DNA from: Helicobacter sp.
Lineage (GTDB): Bacteria; Campylobacterota; Campylobacteria; Campylobacterales; Helicobacteraceae
NCBI RefSeq assembly: GCF_029067145.1
Contig: NZ_JAIEFA010000031.1
Span: 45,796 to 109,795 of the forward strand
DNA: 64,000 nucleotides
Direction: 5' to 3'
Every line of letters starts with the position of its first letter. Position 1 is the first letter of the stretch. The notes under the pieces were generated by a model. The model was not told where the DNA came from. It saw only the letters and a list, made by a program, of their open reading frames with translations, and ran no database searches. The position numbers were made by a program, and so were the translations under genes. Positions 9,712 through 18,311 of the stretch are shown here, in pieces.

Positions 9712-10189
9712 AATTGACTCCTTTTTGTGCTAGAATCTGCTCCAATCTCTCTTGGCTTTTTTCAATCCCTTCTCTTTGTTCAACTTCCAATAATTCCCTA
9801 TAGAGTGCATTGATGGTTTTTTTTGCCTGTTCTGTTGGCTTTAGCCGAATAGAATGATAACCAACAATCTCTCCTTTGCCGTTAAAAGAGGGGGTTACAA
9901 AAGCCTTTACCCAATAATATGAACCATCTTTAGAAAGATTCTTTACATAAGCTATAATTTCTTTTCCTTGTTGTATAAAACTCCATAGAAATTTAAAAAT
10001 AACTTTTGGCATATCTGGGTGACGCACAATATTATGTGGTTTGCCCAGAAGTTCCTTCTCTGTATAGCCTGAAAGTTCAATAAAGATTCTATTACCATAA
10101 AGAATTCGTCCCTTTAAATCTGTTTTGGAAATAATAATTTCATTCTCATTGAATTGCCTCTCTTGCTGAATGGGTTTTGGTTTATTCAT
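9686..10189 (-). CDS. cetB: PAS-domain energy-taxis sensor (CetB/Aer-like)
   Basis: A 167-residue soluble protein. Residues 15-125 form a PAS domain of the Aer type, with [24 protein letters not shown] and [18 protein letters not shown], which in this group binds FAD and senses redox state. The C-terminal 40 residues are helical and could contact the transducer HAMP region. It overlaps cetA by 26 bases and is transcribed first. C. jejuni also has a related third protein (CetC), so the exact orthologue is uncertain. Confidence 0.8.
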   Translation of the reverse strand: MNKPKPIQQERQFNENEIIISKTDLKGRILYGNRIFIELSGYTEKELLGKPHNIVRHPDMPKVIFKFLWSFIQQGKEIIAYVKNLSKDGSYYWVKAFVTPSFNGKGEIVGYHSIRLKPTEQAKKTINALYRELLEVEQREGIEKSQERLEQILAQKGVNYEEFVSTL

Positions 10190-10495
10190 TGCTTATCCTT
10201 AAAAATGAGAAAAATAATTAAAACTTATTCACTCTATGGCATCAATTCATCTTTTCCTATCGTCATAGCCACATAAGATTCTTAAGATAATGCAAGAATA
10301 GTAATAAATATTTAGTTAATGAATAGTTAATAAAATGTTAAGATATTGTCAAGATGAGTAGCAAACCAAAATAGATTCTTAATATTAGAGATGTTGAATA
10401 ATTCTTGATTAAGAATATTCAAAGAGGGGGAAAATAAGCTCTCCCTCGCAATAAATAGGAATCCCCCAAAAAAAAAGGGGGGGGGGAATCAAAAA
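10190..10495. other. Intergenic region between rplS and cetB
   Basis: About 300 bases without a gene. It must hold the cetB promoter; a weak sigma-28-like match (GACGATAG at 10257-10264 on the minus strand with TAAGAATC upstream) is seen but the spacing is off by one base. It also contains A9-G10 homopolymers near the rplS end. The middle part is AT-rich and shows nothing else I can name. Confidence 0.4.
10477..10486 (+). repeat. G10 homopolymer tract (preceded by A9) downstream of rplS
   Basis: Nine A (10468-10476) followed by ten G, nine bases past the rplS stop. G tracts of this length are mutable in Campylobacterota. No reading frame crosses it convincingly; five C residues just before the A run could pair with part of the G run as a weak terminator hairpin for rplS. 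Confidence 0.7.
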
Positions 10496-10852
10496 TTATT
10501 TTCTAATTTCTTTGATTCTTGCAGATTTACCACTTCTTGTGCGGAGATAGTAGAGTTTTGCGCGTCTCACACGACCAATTTTAAGCACTTTAATGCTTTC
10601 AATACTTTCAGAATAGAGAGGGAATATTCTTTCTACTCCTACACCATTTGCGCCGATTTTGCGAATCGTAAAAGTCTTGCCTGTCCCTGTGCCACGAAGT
10701 GAGATACAAACTCCTTCAAAATTTTGGATTCTTGTTTTATCTCCTTCAGAGATTTTAATCCCAACTCTTAATGTATCTCCTGCCTTAAATTGTGGAATCT
10801 CTTTTCCTGCAATTTGTGCGTCTTCAAAATGCTGAATATATTTATTTCTCAT
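10496..10852 (-). CDS. rplS: 50S ribosomal protein L19
   Basis: 118 residues, a component at the 30S-50S interface. The L19 signature region ([16 protein letters not shown] near residue 24, then RNTFTIRKI-type strand seen here as [19 protein letters not shown], and [18 protein letters not shown]) is intact and length is normal. It is the last gene of the ffh operon and overlaps trmD by 11 bases. Confidence 0.97.
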   Translation of the reverse strand: MRNKYIQHFEDAQIAGKEIPQFKAGDTLRVGIKISEGDKTRIQNFEGVCISLRGTGTGKTFTIRKIGANGVGVERIFPLYSESIESIKVLKIGRVRRAKLYYLRTRSGKSARIKEIRK

Positions 10853-11546
10853 CTTTTAGCCTTTGTTTGTAGCGAATATAGAGGTCTGGTCTATGGAATC
10901 TAGTTTTTGCCTCTGACGCTTTTAATTTTAAGCTGTGGATTTTAGCGTGATTTCCCTTTGAATACTCTGAAGGAATCAATAAATTTTTAAAATTATGCGG
11001 TTTGGTAAAATTTGGGGATTCTAATAAAAACTCTTCATAGCTTTCTCCTTGTAAGGAATCACTATTGCCAAGCACTCCCTCTACCTGTCTTGAAATGCTA
11101 TCACACAAACAAAGTGCGGCAATCTCCCCACCGGTTAAAATAAAATCCCCGATACTAAAAACCTCATCGGCATACAATTCAATCAAACGTTCATCAAAGC
11201 CTTCATATCGCCCGCAAACTAAGGTAATATGAGACTTTTTGCTCAAACATTTCGCGTCATTTTGTGAAAAGAGTTTCGCACAGGGCGTAAGAAAAATAAT
11301 GTGTGTTTTGGGATTTTGTTTTTTTACAGAATCTAGCGCATTGCTTAAAGCCAATGGCTCTAGCACAAGTCCCGCGCCACCGCCTACTTGATAATCGTCT
11401 GTCTTTGCAAAGCGATGAGGGCTGAAGTCTCTAGGATTGACAAAATCTACGCCAAGTAATCCCTGCTTGATTGCCCGATAAAGAATAGAATCGCTGAAGT
11501 AAGATTCTATCAAATGGGGAAATAAAGTAACAATAGAGAATCGCAT
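10842..11546 (-). CDS. trmD: tRNA (guanine37-N1)-methyltransferase
   Basis: Methylates G37 of tRNAs reading CNN codons, preventing frameshifts. The SPOUT trefoil-knot SAM-binding motifs are visible: [13 protein letters not shown] and [17 protein letters not shown]. The N-terminal [15 protein letters not shown] and the C-terminal helical domain ending in FHRPDLY are typical. 234 residues. It overlaps rimM by one base and rplS by 11. Confidence 0.96.
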   Translation of the reverse strand: MRFSIVTLFPHLIESYFSDSILYRAIKQGLLGVDFVNPRDFSPHRFAKTDDYQVGGGAGLVLEPLALSNALDSVKKQNPKTHIIFLTPCAKLFSQNDAKCLSKKSHITLVCGRYEGFDERLIELYADEVFSIGDFILTGGEIAALCLCDSISRQVEGVLGNSDSLQGESYEEFLLESPNFTKPHNFKNLLIPSEYSKGNHAKIHSLKLKASEAKTRFHRPDLYIRYKQRLKDEK

Positions 11547-12142
11547 TAACTATTTTCCAAGATTTCTCTACAAAATTGTGTATAAATGATTTTTGGGGTA
11601 GCACTGGTGCTTTCTTTGGATTCCTCTTTGGAATAGATTGTGGAATCTTTTTTGGATTCCACCCCCAAAATATAACGCGCATTATAAGGAATCAAAAAAC
11701 TCTTTGGGAAATTCTGTGCCACAAGCGCAAAATCAGTTTTAACAGACAAATAATCCTGCGCACAAAAGCGTTCAATCTCGCTTACAACGCCAAGAATCTC
11801 GCCATTTTCTACAATCTCACTCCCTACAAGCTCAAACCAAAAAAATTCATTTTCTTTGAGTTTGCACTGCTGCTTACATTGCTCTTGCGTAGTATAAAGC
11901 ACAAGATTGACGATTTGCTTTGCTGCTTCTTTGGAATTAATTTCAATAAATTTTGCTATGGAACGTTTTGCTTGATAAGATTCAAGTGTCAAATTGCCAA
12001 ATTGTGATAAATAAATATTACCACTCTGCAAGGATTCGGGAAAATCGCTTAGCAAATGCAAAAATACCTCACCTTTGAATCCTGTGGAGCGACCGATTTT
12101 CGCGACACTTACCCAATCTTTTTGGACGCTCTTACCAAACAT
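11546..12142 (-). CDS. rimM: 16S rRNA processing/ribosome maturation factor RimM
   Basis: Assists 30S head maturation by binding S19. The N-terminal VSVAKIGRSTGFKGEVFLHLLSD is the RimM signature, and the C-terminal part is a PRC-barrel domain (GVVSEIERFCAQDYLSV, FLIPYNARYIL). The 198-residue protein is slightly longer than average owing to a Ser/Glu-rich stretch near residues 165-180. It lies in the usual place between khpA and trmD. Confidence 0.94.
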   Translation of the reverse strand: MFGKSVQKDWVSVAKIGRSTGFKGEVFLHLLSDFPESLQSGNIYLSQFGNLTLESYQAKRSIAKFIEINSKEAAKQIVNLVLYTTQEQCKQQCKLKENEFFWFELVGSEIVENGEILGVVSEIERFCAQDYLSVKTDFALVAQNFPKSFLIPYNARYILGVESKKDSTIYSKEESKESTSATPKIIYTQFCREILENS

Positions 12143-12144
12143 TC

Positions 12145-12396
12145 CTAAGCTTCAGTAGTTTGTGGTTTCACGATAATGCGATAAGAGTTGCCATCTTTTG
12201 CTTTAATGCCAGAAACAAAAGTTTTGATTGCGCCAATCATTTTGCCATCTTTGCCAATCAAGCGTCCTGCATCTTGCGAGGAAGAAAGAATTTCAATTTC
12301 ATAAAAATTCGTATCAAGCTCTGTTTTGATGACACGAATTTTGTCGGGTTCTGTAACAATTTTTTTTACATAGGCTTCTATAAAATCTTCTACCAT
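12145..12396 (-). CDS. khpA: KH-domain RNA-binding protein KhpA
   Basis: 83 residues forming a single KH domain; the GxxG RNA-binding loop is GKDGKMIGAIKTF. KhpA-type proteins bind a broad set of RNAs. It follows rpsP by 17 bases and precedes rimM by 2, the standard arrangement in this operon. Confidence 0.92.
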   Translation of the reverse strand: MVEDFIEAYVKKIVTEPDKIRVIKTELDTNFYEIEILSSSQDAGRLIGKDGKMIGAIKTFVSGIKAKDGNSYRIIVKPQTTEA

Positions 12397-12413
12397 ATAT
12401 TGCCTACATTTGA

Positions 12414-12641
12414 TTATTTAGTAATTGCTTTTACTCTTTCGCTCATTTTTGCGCCAACGCCTGTCCAATATTTCAATCTTTCCGCATCATATTTTACCAC
12501 AGAAGGCTCCACGAGAGGATTATAATATCCGATAGATTCAATCCAACCTCCATCGCGTCTTTTTCTACTATCAGTTACAATGATTCTATAAAAAGGCTTT
12601 TTCTTTCGTCCCATTTTTGTTAAGCGGATAACGGTTGCCAA
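12414..12641 (-). CDS. rpsP: 30S ribosomal protein S16
   Basis: 75 residues, matching S16 length. The N-terminal [20 protein letters not shown] and [14 protein letters not shown] are the family signature. It lies between ffh and khpA. Confidence 0.97.
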   Translation of the reverse strand: MATVIRLTKMGRKKKPFYRIIVTDSRKRRDGGWIESIGYYNPLVEPSVVKYDAERLKYWTGVGAKMSERVKAITK

Positions 12642-12744
12642 AATATGCTCCTTAAATCAATCTTAAATTCACAGACAAATCTGCATAAAGGCGAAATTTT
12701 ATCTAAAAGCAAGTAATGTTTTCCTTAAAGTGCTATGTATTCTC

Positions 12745-12800
12745 GCAAGGACAAGCCCCTGCTATGTCATTGTAGAAATGCGCAACATTCGTGGCAATCT
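12745..12800. repeat. Degenerate dispersed intergenic repeat, copy B
   Basis: In the gap between ffh and rpsP. It has GCAAGGAC followed after 13 bases by GTCATTGT and then GTGGCAATCT, the same blocks and order as the copy at 2371-2441. The intervening bases have diverged. Confidence 0.45.
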
Positions 12801-12830
12801 ATAATGTTGAAATGCAAACAAAAAGGCACA

Positions 12831-14171
12831 CTATCTCCTAAGCTGCCCCATTCTTGCGTCTTTCATCAGGCTCATCAAATCACCCATTCCGCCTTTGTTA
12901 GAAAATTTCTTTGCCATTTTCGCCGCATTTTCAAACTGCTTCAAAAAACGATTCACATCACTAACATCAATCCCCGCGCCCATTGCAATACGCTTTTTGC
13001 GACTACCATTGAGCAAATCCGGATTCTCGCGCTCTTTTGGTGTCATTGAGGAGACCATTGCGCGCATTTGTTTCATCTCTTTTGAATTGTCCAAATCCAC
13101 ATCTTTAAGCGCGCTTGCCATATTTCCTAGACCGGGCAACATTGAAAGAATAGACTGCATAGAACCAATTTTTTTGATATTATCCAACTGCGCGATAAAG
13201 TCATTAAAATTGAATTTGCCCTTTTTGATTTTCTTAGAAATGTCTTTTGCTTCTTTCTCGCTAATCACAGCAGCGGTTTTTTCAGCCAAAGAGTGAATAT
13301 CCCCTGCCCCCATTAGTCGCCCCACAATGCGTTCAGGGATAAAAACCTCTAAATCCGCGACTTTCTCGCCCACACCAATAAAGCGCAATGGAATCCCAAG
13401 CTGATGCGCAATAGAAAGTGCGATTCCACCTTTGCTATCTCCATCAAATTTGCTTAAAATCACTCCACTTAAGTTCATTTTCTGATGAAAGATTCCGGCA
13501 CTCTTGACGCCGTCTTGCCCACTTAAGCTATCCACAACATAAAATACTTCATTAGGATTAATCGCATTTTTAATGCCCTGCAATTCCTGCATTAAAGCTT
13601 CATCAATCGCCAATCGTCCAGCAGTATCCACAAGCAACACATCATAAAGCCCATCAACTGCCTTTTGCTTGGCTTGTATTGCAATTTCTGCGGGAGTTTT
13701 TCCCTCTAAATAAAAAAAATCCACTTCCACTTGCAAGGCTAATTGTCGCAACTGCTCCACTGCGGCAAGTCTTTGCAAATCACAAGCAGCCAACAAGACT
13801 TTTTTCTGTTTGCCCTTAAGATAATTTGCCAATTTTGCTGTTGTCGTTGTTTTCCCACTTCCTTGTAAGCCCGCCATCAAAACGATTGTTGGGGGCTTGG
13901 GCGCAAAAATAAACCCATAATTACCCGGTGCGGTAAGAATCACATTGAGCGATTCTTTTAATGCGCTTAAAAAATTTTCCTTTCCGATTCCGCTTTGCTT
14001 CGTTTTAAGCTCCACATCGCTCAACAATTCTTTTAAAACCTTATAATGCACATCGGATTTTAAAAGCGATTTTTTTAACTCCTCTAAAGCGCGTTTTAAC
14101 GCCTTTTCATCGTCTTGGAATCGGATTTTGCTAATGGCACTTTGAAAACTCTCTGTAATAACACCAAACAA
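12831..14171 (-). CDS. ffh: Signal recognition particle GTPase Ffh
   Basis: 446 residues. The N-terminal four-helix domain is followed by the G domain (GLQGSGKTTTTAKLANYL; DTAGRL; SKFDGDSKGG) and a Met-rich M domain from about residue 300 that binds 4.5S RNA and signal sequences (SMLPGLGNM, RKKRIAMGAG). It targets nascent inner-membrane proteins to FtsY. It heads the operon running to rplS, separated from rpsP by a 189-base gap that holds a degenerate repeat. Confidence 0.97.
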   Translation of the reverse strand: MFGVITESFQSAISKIRFQDDEKALKRALEELKKSLLKSDVHYKVLKELLSDVELKTKQSGIGKENFLSALKESLNVILTAPGNYGFIFAPKPPTIVLMAGLQGSGKTTTTAKLANYLKGKQKKVLLAACDLQRLAAVEQLRQLALQVEVDFFYLEGKTPAEIAIQAKQKAVDGLYDVLLVDTAGRLAIDEALMQELQGIKNAINPNEVFYVVDSLSGQDGVKSAGIFHQKMNLSGVILSKFDGDSKGGIALSIAHQLGIPLRFIGVGEKVADLEVFIPERIVGRLMGAGDIHSLAEKTAAVISEKEAKDISKKIKKGKFNFNDFIAQLDNIKKIGSMQSILSMLPGLGNMASALKDVDLDNSKEMKQMRAMVSSMTPKERENPDLLNGSRKKRIAMGAGIDVSDVNRFLKQFENAAKMAKKFSNKGGMGDLMSLMKDARMGQLRR

Positions 14172-14221
14172 CTTCGCAACCTCGATTAAAAAGATAAAAT
14201 CTGCGATTCTACATTAGATTT

Positions 14222-14612
14222 GCTTAAAAGTTTATTGCGCCCTTTTACGCGACACAAACACATTATGGAATCGCAAAGATAGATTCTCAAAAAATAAATA
14301 ACCTAGATAAAATAAATCCTAAAGACTTAGTAACCACTCAAGATTCTAAACAATCCTCTTTACTTTGGCGAATTAGACAAAGACAATACCATTAAACAAG
14401 ATACACCAAGTTATTACTTCTCCCCTAAAGATGAAGAAAATAATCTAGGCACACTTACTATCTTTTTAAATGCTTCTACTCTTACTCTTTTAAATTATTC
14501 TCTCTTAGATTCTAGTTTAAATATTAAACTAGAACTCACAAACAAAGAATCTCAAGAAAAACAAGATAAAGCTATCATACAAAGAGAACAAAAACAACAC
14601 ATAGAGATATGA
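14222..14612 (+). pseudogene. Frameshifted remnant of an accessory gene
   Basis: Two overlapping protein-like frames have no start codon. The first (about 14230-14350) contains KIDSQKINNLDKINPKDL and TTQDSKQS. A shift near 14354 leads to PLYFGELDKDNTIKQDTPS and ends HIEI at TGA 14610-14612. Together they look like the C-terminal about 120 residues of one protein. The stop overlaps the next ATG (ATGA), as in an operon. Composition is AT-rich and Lys/Asn/Ser-rich compared with neighbours. I do not recognise the family. Confidence 0.55.
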
Positions 14613-15343
14613 TTGAAAGCGATAGAAAGCGTAGAGTTGTAGTGAACTACTCTTATCATCCTATTTCTCAAAAAATGAGTGAAATCTATCAAGAGTTAGT
14701 GAAAAAATATCCACGACCACTACCCTTAACAATAGATGAACAATCAGATATTATTGATAAAACCTATCCTAGAATTCTCTCTAATGGTTGTCGATATATT
14801 ACAGCGGAGGGTTTCTATCTAAGTAGTTTAACTCCACCAAGAAAATTAGAGAATAAAGACATTGATTTATTAATAGAGAGAATCAAAGAATATATGGGAG
14901 AGGAAGTGTATGAGAAATATTTTGTGGGAGTTATCCATCAAAATATACCCGATTGCTTTTATGAAGAAGTTACATCAGAAACATACTGGAAAACCGATTT
15001 TAGTACTGATTTTGAAAAAATCAAAGAATATATGGGAGAGGAAGTGTATGAGAAATATTTTGTGGGAAAGGATGATTTGCCCCCAGGATACAGCCGTTCT
15101 TTTAAAGAACGAACAACGTTAGGATGGCTTTATGTTAAAGGGGGCAAACCAATAGTTATAAGTATGTCTGCTAGTGGATTAAAAAAGCTCGAGACTACTT
15201 ATGGACCGCTTACAGGAGATGAAGGAGCAGGGTTTAGGTACGTTCATAAAGTTTATTCTAAAAAGCTTTCTAATAATATCTTTTACCTAGAAAATGGTAA
15301 ATTTGTAAAAAGTGATGAAAAAGACAAGGGAGGAACACATTGA
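14609..15343 (+). CDS. Unknown accessory protein with an internal 46-residue duplication
   Basis: 244 residues, soluble, no signal peptide. Residues 92-107 and 138-153 are identical (IKEYMGEEVYEKYFVG) because of an exact 49-base direct repeat. The N-terminal part (PISQKMSEIYQELVKKYPR) is helical; the C-terminal part (TLGWLYVKGGKPIVISM, FRYVHKVYSKKL) is strand-rich. The start is coupled to the broken gene upstream, and the downstream gene is cut after 25 codons. The setting, broken genes on both sides and AT-rich DNA, suggests a remnant of a horizontally acquired cassette such as an effector or immunity locus; this is inference. Confidence 0.65.
   Translation: MIESDRKRRVVVNYSYHPISQKMSEIYQELVKKYPRPLPLTIDEQSDIIDKTYPRILSNGCRYITAEGFYLSSLTPPRKLENKDIDLLIERIKEYMGEEVYEKYFVGVIHQNIPDCFYEEVTSETYWKTDFSTDFEKIKEYMGEEVYEKYFVGKDDLPPGYSRSFKERTTLGWLYVKGGKPIVISMSASGLKKLETTYGPLTGDEGAGFRYVHKVYSKKLSNNIFYLENGKFVKSDEKDKGGTH
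14881..15067 (+). repeat. 49-bp exact direct repeat pair, 138 bp apart, within one gene
   Basis: Bases 14881-14929 and 15019-15067 are identical over 49 bases. The offset of 138 bases is 46 codons, so the frame is kept. Recombination between the copies would delete 46 residues in frame. Perfect identity at wobble positions implies a recent event or gene conversion. Confidence 0.9.
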
Positions 15344-15417
15344 ATCCTAAAGACTTCATAGAACAAGCTAAAGACTATGCAGATTGTGCTGAAATTCTGC
15401 CTATTATTTATGAATAA
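15340..15417 (+). pseudogene. Truncated gene start, possibly a glucosaminidase-like (FlgJ-type) protein
   Basis: A TTG overlapping the previous stop opens a 25-codon frame reading NPKDFIEQAKDYADCAEI and then stops at TAA. The first 15 residues resemble the opening helix of Helicobacter glucosaminidase-type proteins (pattern PKDFI-x3-x-YA), but the catalytic part is absent, so the assignment is weak. From 15418 to the yceI promoter nothing else is seen. Confidence 0.35.
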
Positions 15418-15514
15418 TTTATGGAGAAAATATCAAATTTATGTGAAGCTTCTGTGAGATTTTTGTGATAAAGATTTTATGCAAACCATTTACCATTGAT
15501 TATTTTTTATGGAC

Positions 15515-15520
15515 TATAAT
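15515..15520 (+). promoter_or_regulatory. -10 element for yceI-family gene
   Basis: TATAAT 36 bases before the ATG at 15557, with AAAGGA near 15545 as ribosome binding site. Confidence 0.55.
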
Positions 15521-15556
15521 TTCAGAGTTTAAATTTTAATTTCAAAAGGATTTTCA

Positions 15557-16099
15557 ATGAAAAAGTTTCTTTGTTCTCTTAGTTTAGCAGCAGCTCTTAG
15601 TTTCCCAGCACTTGCAGCTCCTTATGCACTAGATTCAGCAAACTCTAAAGTAGATTTCTCCGTTTCTCATCTCAAACTCACACAAGTAGATGGCAAATTC
15701 AATAAGTTTAGCGCAACGATTGATTACGACCAAGCTTCTAGCACTTTAAAAGTCTTAGAGGGTGTTGTGGATATAACTTCAGTGGATACTGCAAACCCCA
15801 AAAGAGACGCGCATTTGCAAGCAGAGGATATGTTTGATGCAAAAAAATACCCCAATATGACTTTTAAAATGACAAAATTTGAAGCAGGTAAAATTTATGG
15901 GGATTTAACGATTCGTTCCACAACAAAGCCTATCGTGCTTGATGCAACAATCCAACCAAATGGCAAAGCTTTAGATATTAATGCTACTACAAAAATTTTA
16001 AGAAGTGATTTTGATGTCTCTTGGCACAATATTTTCAAAGATAATGCTGTGGGCGATGAAGTAAAAATCACTTTAAACCTTAAAGCAAACGCAAAATAA
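15557..16099 (+). CDS. YceI-family periplasmic lipocalin-like protein
   Basis: 180 residues. A Sec signal peptide (KKFLCSLSLAAALSFPALAA, cleavage after ALA near residue 21) precedes a YceI domain: YALDSANSKVDFSVSHLKL, DAHLQAEDMFDAKKYPNMTF and the C-terminal DEVKITLNLKA are typical. Structures of this family bind long-chain isoprenoid or fatty-acid-like molecules in a beta-barrel. It is monocistronic, followed by a strong inverted repeat. Confidence 0.9.
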   Translation: MKKFLCSLSLAAALSFPALAAPYALDSANSKVDFSVSHLKLTQVDGKFNKFSATIDYDQASSTLKVLEGVVDITSVDTANPKRDAHLQAEDMFDAKKYPNMTFKMTKFEAGKIYGDLTIRSTTKPIVLDATIQPNGKALDINATTKILRSDFDVSWHNIFKDNAVGDEVKITLNLKANAK

Positions 16100-16123
16100 C
16101 CACACAACTAACCCAATATAAAA

Positions 16124-16152
16124 CACAATGACAAAAACCTCTTGTCATTGTG
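16124..16152 (+). terminator. Inverted repeat downstream of yceI
   Basis: CACAATGACAA and TTGTCATTGTG form a perfect 11-bp stem with a 7-base loop, 25 bases past the yceI stop. There is no clear U tract, so it may be a terminator or an mRNA-stabilising hairpin. Confidence 0.55.
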
Positions 16153-16250
16153 AGATTCTGCAAGAATACAACAACCCCCACAAACAATTAATGCGTTTTT
16201 AAAAAAAAAATTGTAAGATTAGCTTTTATCTTTGAATATAAGGATTTTCA

Positions 16251-17366
16251 ATGAAAAAGACTTTTGTAGCCCTCTCTTTGGCGTGCGGAATCTTTGCTAG
16301 CAATCTTTTAGCAGGAGAAGTAAAAATCGGTGTCGTTTTACCTGCAAGTGGTGCAGTAGGTGGGTTTGGAGAACTTGGCAAACGCGGAATTGACTTAGCT
16401 TACAAGGCACAGAGTAAAACCAAAAATGGAGATGAGATTAAAATTATCTTTATTGACAATAAGAGCGACAAAATAGAATCCGCAAACGCAATGCAAAAGC
16501 TCGTTTCAAGCGACAAAGTCAGCGTTGTTATTGGTCCTATGATTTCTACTAATGCGCTTGCAATGACAAAAATTGCAGACGATAGCAAAACGCCTCTCAT
16601 CGCTCCTGTGGCGACTAACGACCGCGTAACTAAAGGCAAAAATTTCGTTTCTCGTGTCTCTTTTGCGGATAGCTTTCAAGGACTCATCGCGGCAAATCTA
16701 GCTTTCAAAGACTTGGGCGCAAAAAAAGCAGCGATTTTGTTTGACAATAGCAGTGATTATTCTATCGGGCTTACACGTGCTTTTAGAAATCAATTCAAAG
16801 CTTTAGGTGGCGAAATCATTATTGAAGCCAATGCTCAAGCAGGAACTAAAGACTTCAAAGCACAAATTTCAAGCATTAAAGCAAAGAATCCCGATGTTCT
16901 TTATTTACCAATTTATTATAACGAGGGCGCATTGATTGCCGTTCAAGCCAAGCAATTAGGATTAAATGTCCCAACCATTGGAGGAGATGGCTTAGTTTCA
17001 AATAAAATTTTCTTTGATGTCGCCAAAGAAGCGGGAGAAGGTTATATGGTAACGGATTATTATTCTACAAACTCCAAACAAACCCCCAAAGGCGAAAAAT
17101 TCATCAAAGATTACAAAAAAACTTATAATGAGCCTGTAAGCTCCTTTAGCATTATGCTTGCGGACGCTTATGGACTTGCTGTGGCTGCGATTGAACAATG
17201 TGGCGCGGAGAATCGCGAATGCATCAATGATAAAATTCGCAATGCCAAAGATTATGATGGCATAAGTGGTAAATTCTCTTTGCAAAATGGCGAATCTATC
17301 CGCAGTGCAGTAATTAATCAAGTGCAAGGTGGTAATTTAGTTTATAAAACTACGATTGAACCATAA
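16251..17366 (+). CDS. livJ: Branched-chain amino acid ABC transporter, periplasmic binding protein
   Basis: 371 residues. A Sec signal peptide ends near LLAG (residue 22) and a type I periplasmic-binding fold of the Leu/Ile/Val family follows: VKIGVVLPASGAVGGFGELGKRGIDLA, VVIGPMISTNALAMTKIAD, PVATNDRVT. It delivers amino acids to LivHM-GF, encoded directly downstream. Specificity within the family (Leu, Ile, Val or others) cannot be read reliably. It follows yceI after a hairpin and an A-rich stretch. Confidence 0.9.
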   Translation: MKKTFVALSLACGIFASNLLAGEVKIGVVLPASGAVGGFGELGKRGIDLAYKAQSKTKNGDEIKIIFIDNKSDKIESANAMQKLVSSDKVSVVIGPMISTNALAMTKIADDSKTPLIAPVATNDRVTKGKNFVSRVSFADSFQGLIAANLAFKDLGAKKAAILFDNSSDYSIGLTRAFRNQFKALGGEIIIEANAQAGTKDFKAQISSIKAKNPDVLYLPIYYNEGALIAVQAKQLGLNVPTIGGDGLVSNKIFFDVAKEAGEGYMVTDYYSTNSKQTPKGEKFIKDYKKTYNEPVSSFSIMLADAYGLAVAAIEQCGAENRECINDKIRNAKDYDGISGKFSLQNGESIRSAVINQVQGGNLVYKTTIEP

Positions 17367-17403
17367 AATTTTATAAGATTCTGTGAATTTTGAGGTTTAA
17401 AGT

Positions 17404-18303
17404 TTGGACTTTTTAACTTTTTTTCAGCAATGCATTAATGGCTTGAGCTTGGGCAGTATGTATGCACTCATCGCGATTGGCTATACAATGGTTTATGGCT
17501 GTTTGCGTTTGATTAATTTTGCTCACGCAGATATTATGATGGTAGGAGCATTTCTCGTTTTTTTTGCCATTAGCTCCTTTGATTTGCCTTTTTATGCTGC
17601 TGCGATTTTATCTATTGCCCTATGTGGAATCCTAGGCGTAATGATTGACAAGATTGCCTACACTCCTTTACGCAGTGCGCCTAGAATCTCTATGCTAATT
17701 ACTGCAATTGGTGTAAGCTTTTTTTTGGAAAATCTTTTTAATGTCCTCTTTGGCTCTACACCTAGATTCTTTAATGCTCCAGCATTTTTCTCGCAATCTT
17801 TAGATATTTTTGGTATCAGTTTGACCATTATTACATTAATCATTCCATTGGTTACGCTTTTGCTTTTAGGAGGACTTTTGCGTTTTCTCTATCACACAAA
17901 GCAAGGAATGGCGATTCGTGCAAGCGCATTTGATATTAACACCGTGCGCTTAATGGGAATCAATGTAAATCATATTATTGCCATTGTTTTTGCGATTGGT
18001 AGCACTTTAGCGGGAATTGGGGGAATTTTTTATGCAATTTCTTATCCCACGATTGACCCGCTTATGGGAGTGCTAATTGGCTTAAAAGCCTTTGCTGCTG
18101 CGGTTTTAGGTGGAATCGGAAGCGTAGGCGGAGCGGTGCTTGGAGGCTTTATCTTGGGCTTTACAGAAGTTATGGCAGTAGCACTTTTTCCAGACCTTGG
18201 AGGATACAAGGACGCTTTTGCATTCCTTTTCCTCATTCTTGTATTGCTCTTTCGCCCTGTCGGCATTATGGGCGATTGGCGTTTAGAAAAAAGTCGTTTT
18301 TAG
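17404..18303 (+). CDS. livH: Branched-chain amino acid ABC transporter permease LivH
   Basis: 299 residues, about eight membrane helices. Conserved LivH features include NGLSLGSMYALIAIGYTMVYG at the N-terminus and the cytoplasmic coupling loop (GMAIRASAFDINTVRLMGI) that contacts the ATPases. The start is TTG at 17404, preceded by GAGGT about 8 bases away; the family begins at this point. It is 37 bases after livJ and 8 before livM. Confidence 0.93.
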   Translation: MDFLTFFQQCINGLSLGSMYALIAIGYTMVYGCLRLINFAHADIMMVGAFLVFFAISSFDLPFYAAAILSIALCGILGVMIDKIAYTPLRSAPRISMLITAIGVSFFLENLFNVLFGSTPRFFNAPAFFSQSLDIFGISLTIITLIIPLVTLLLLGGLLRFLYHTKQGMAIRASAFDINTVRLMGINVNHIIAIVFAIGSTLAGIGGIFYAISYPTIDPLMGVLIGLKAFAAAVLGGIGSVGGAVLGGFILGFTEVMAVALFPDLGGYKDAFAFLFLILVLLFRPVGIMGDWRLEKSRF

Positions 18304-18311
18304 GTTGAAAA

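Noticed and set aside
10257..10300. Possible sigma-28 promoter for cetB
   Set aside because: The -10-like GACGATAG is only fair, the -35 is poor, and the spacing is 12 instead of 11; not strong enough to list as a site.
14910..15122. A 70-codon plus-strand frame inside the unknown accessory gene
   Set aside because: It is a shadow frame created by the internal direct repeat; the 244-residue frame has better coupling and composition.
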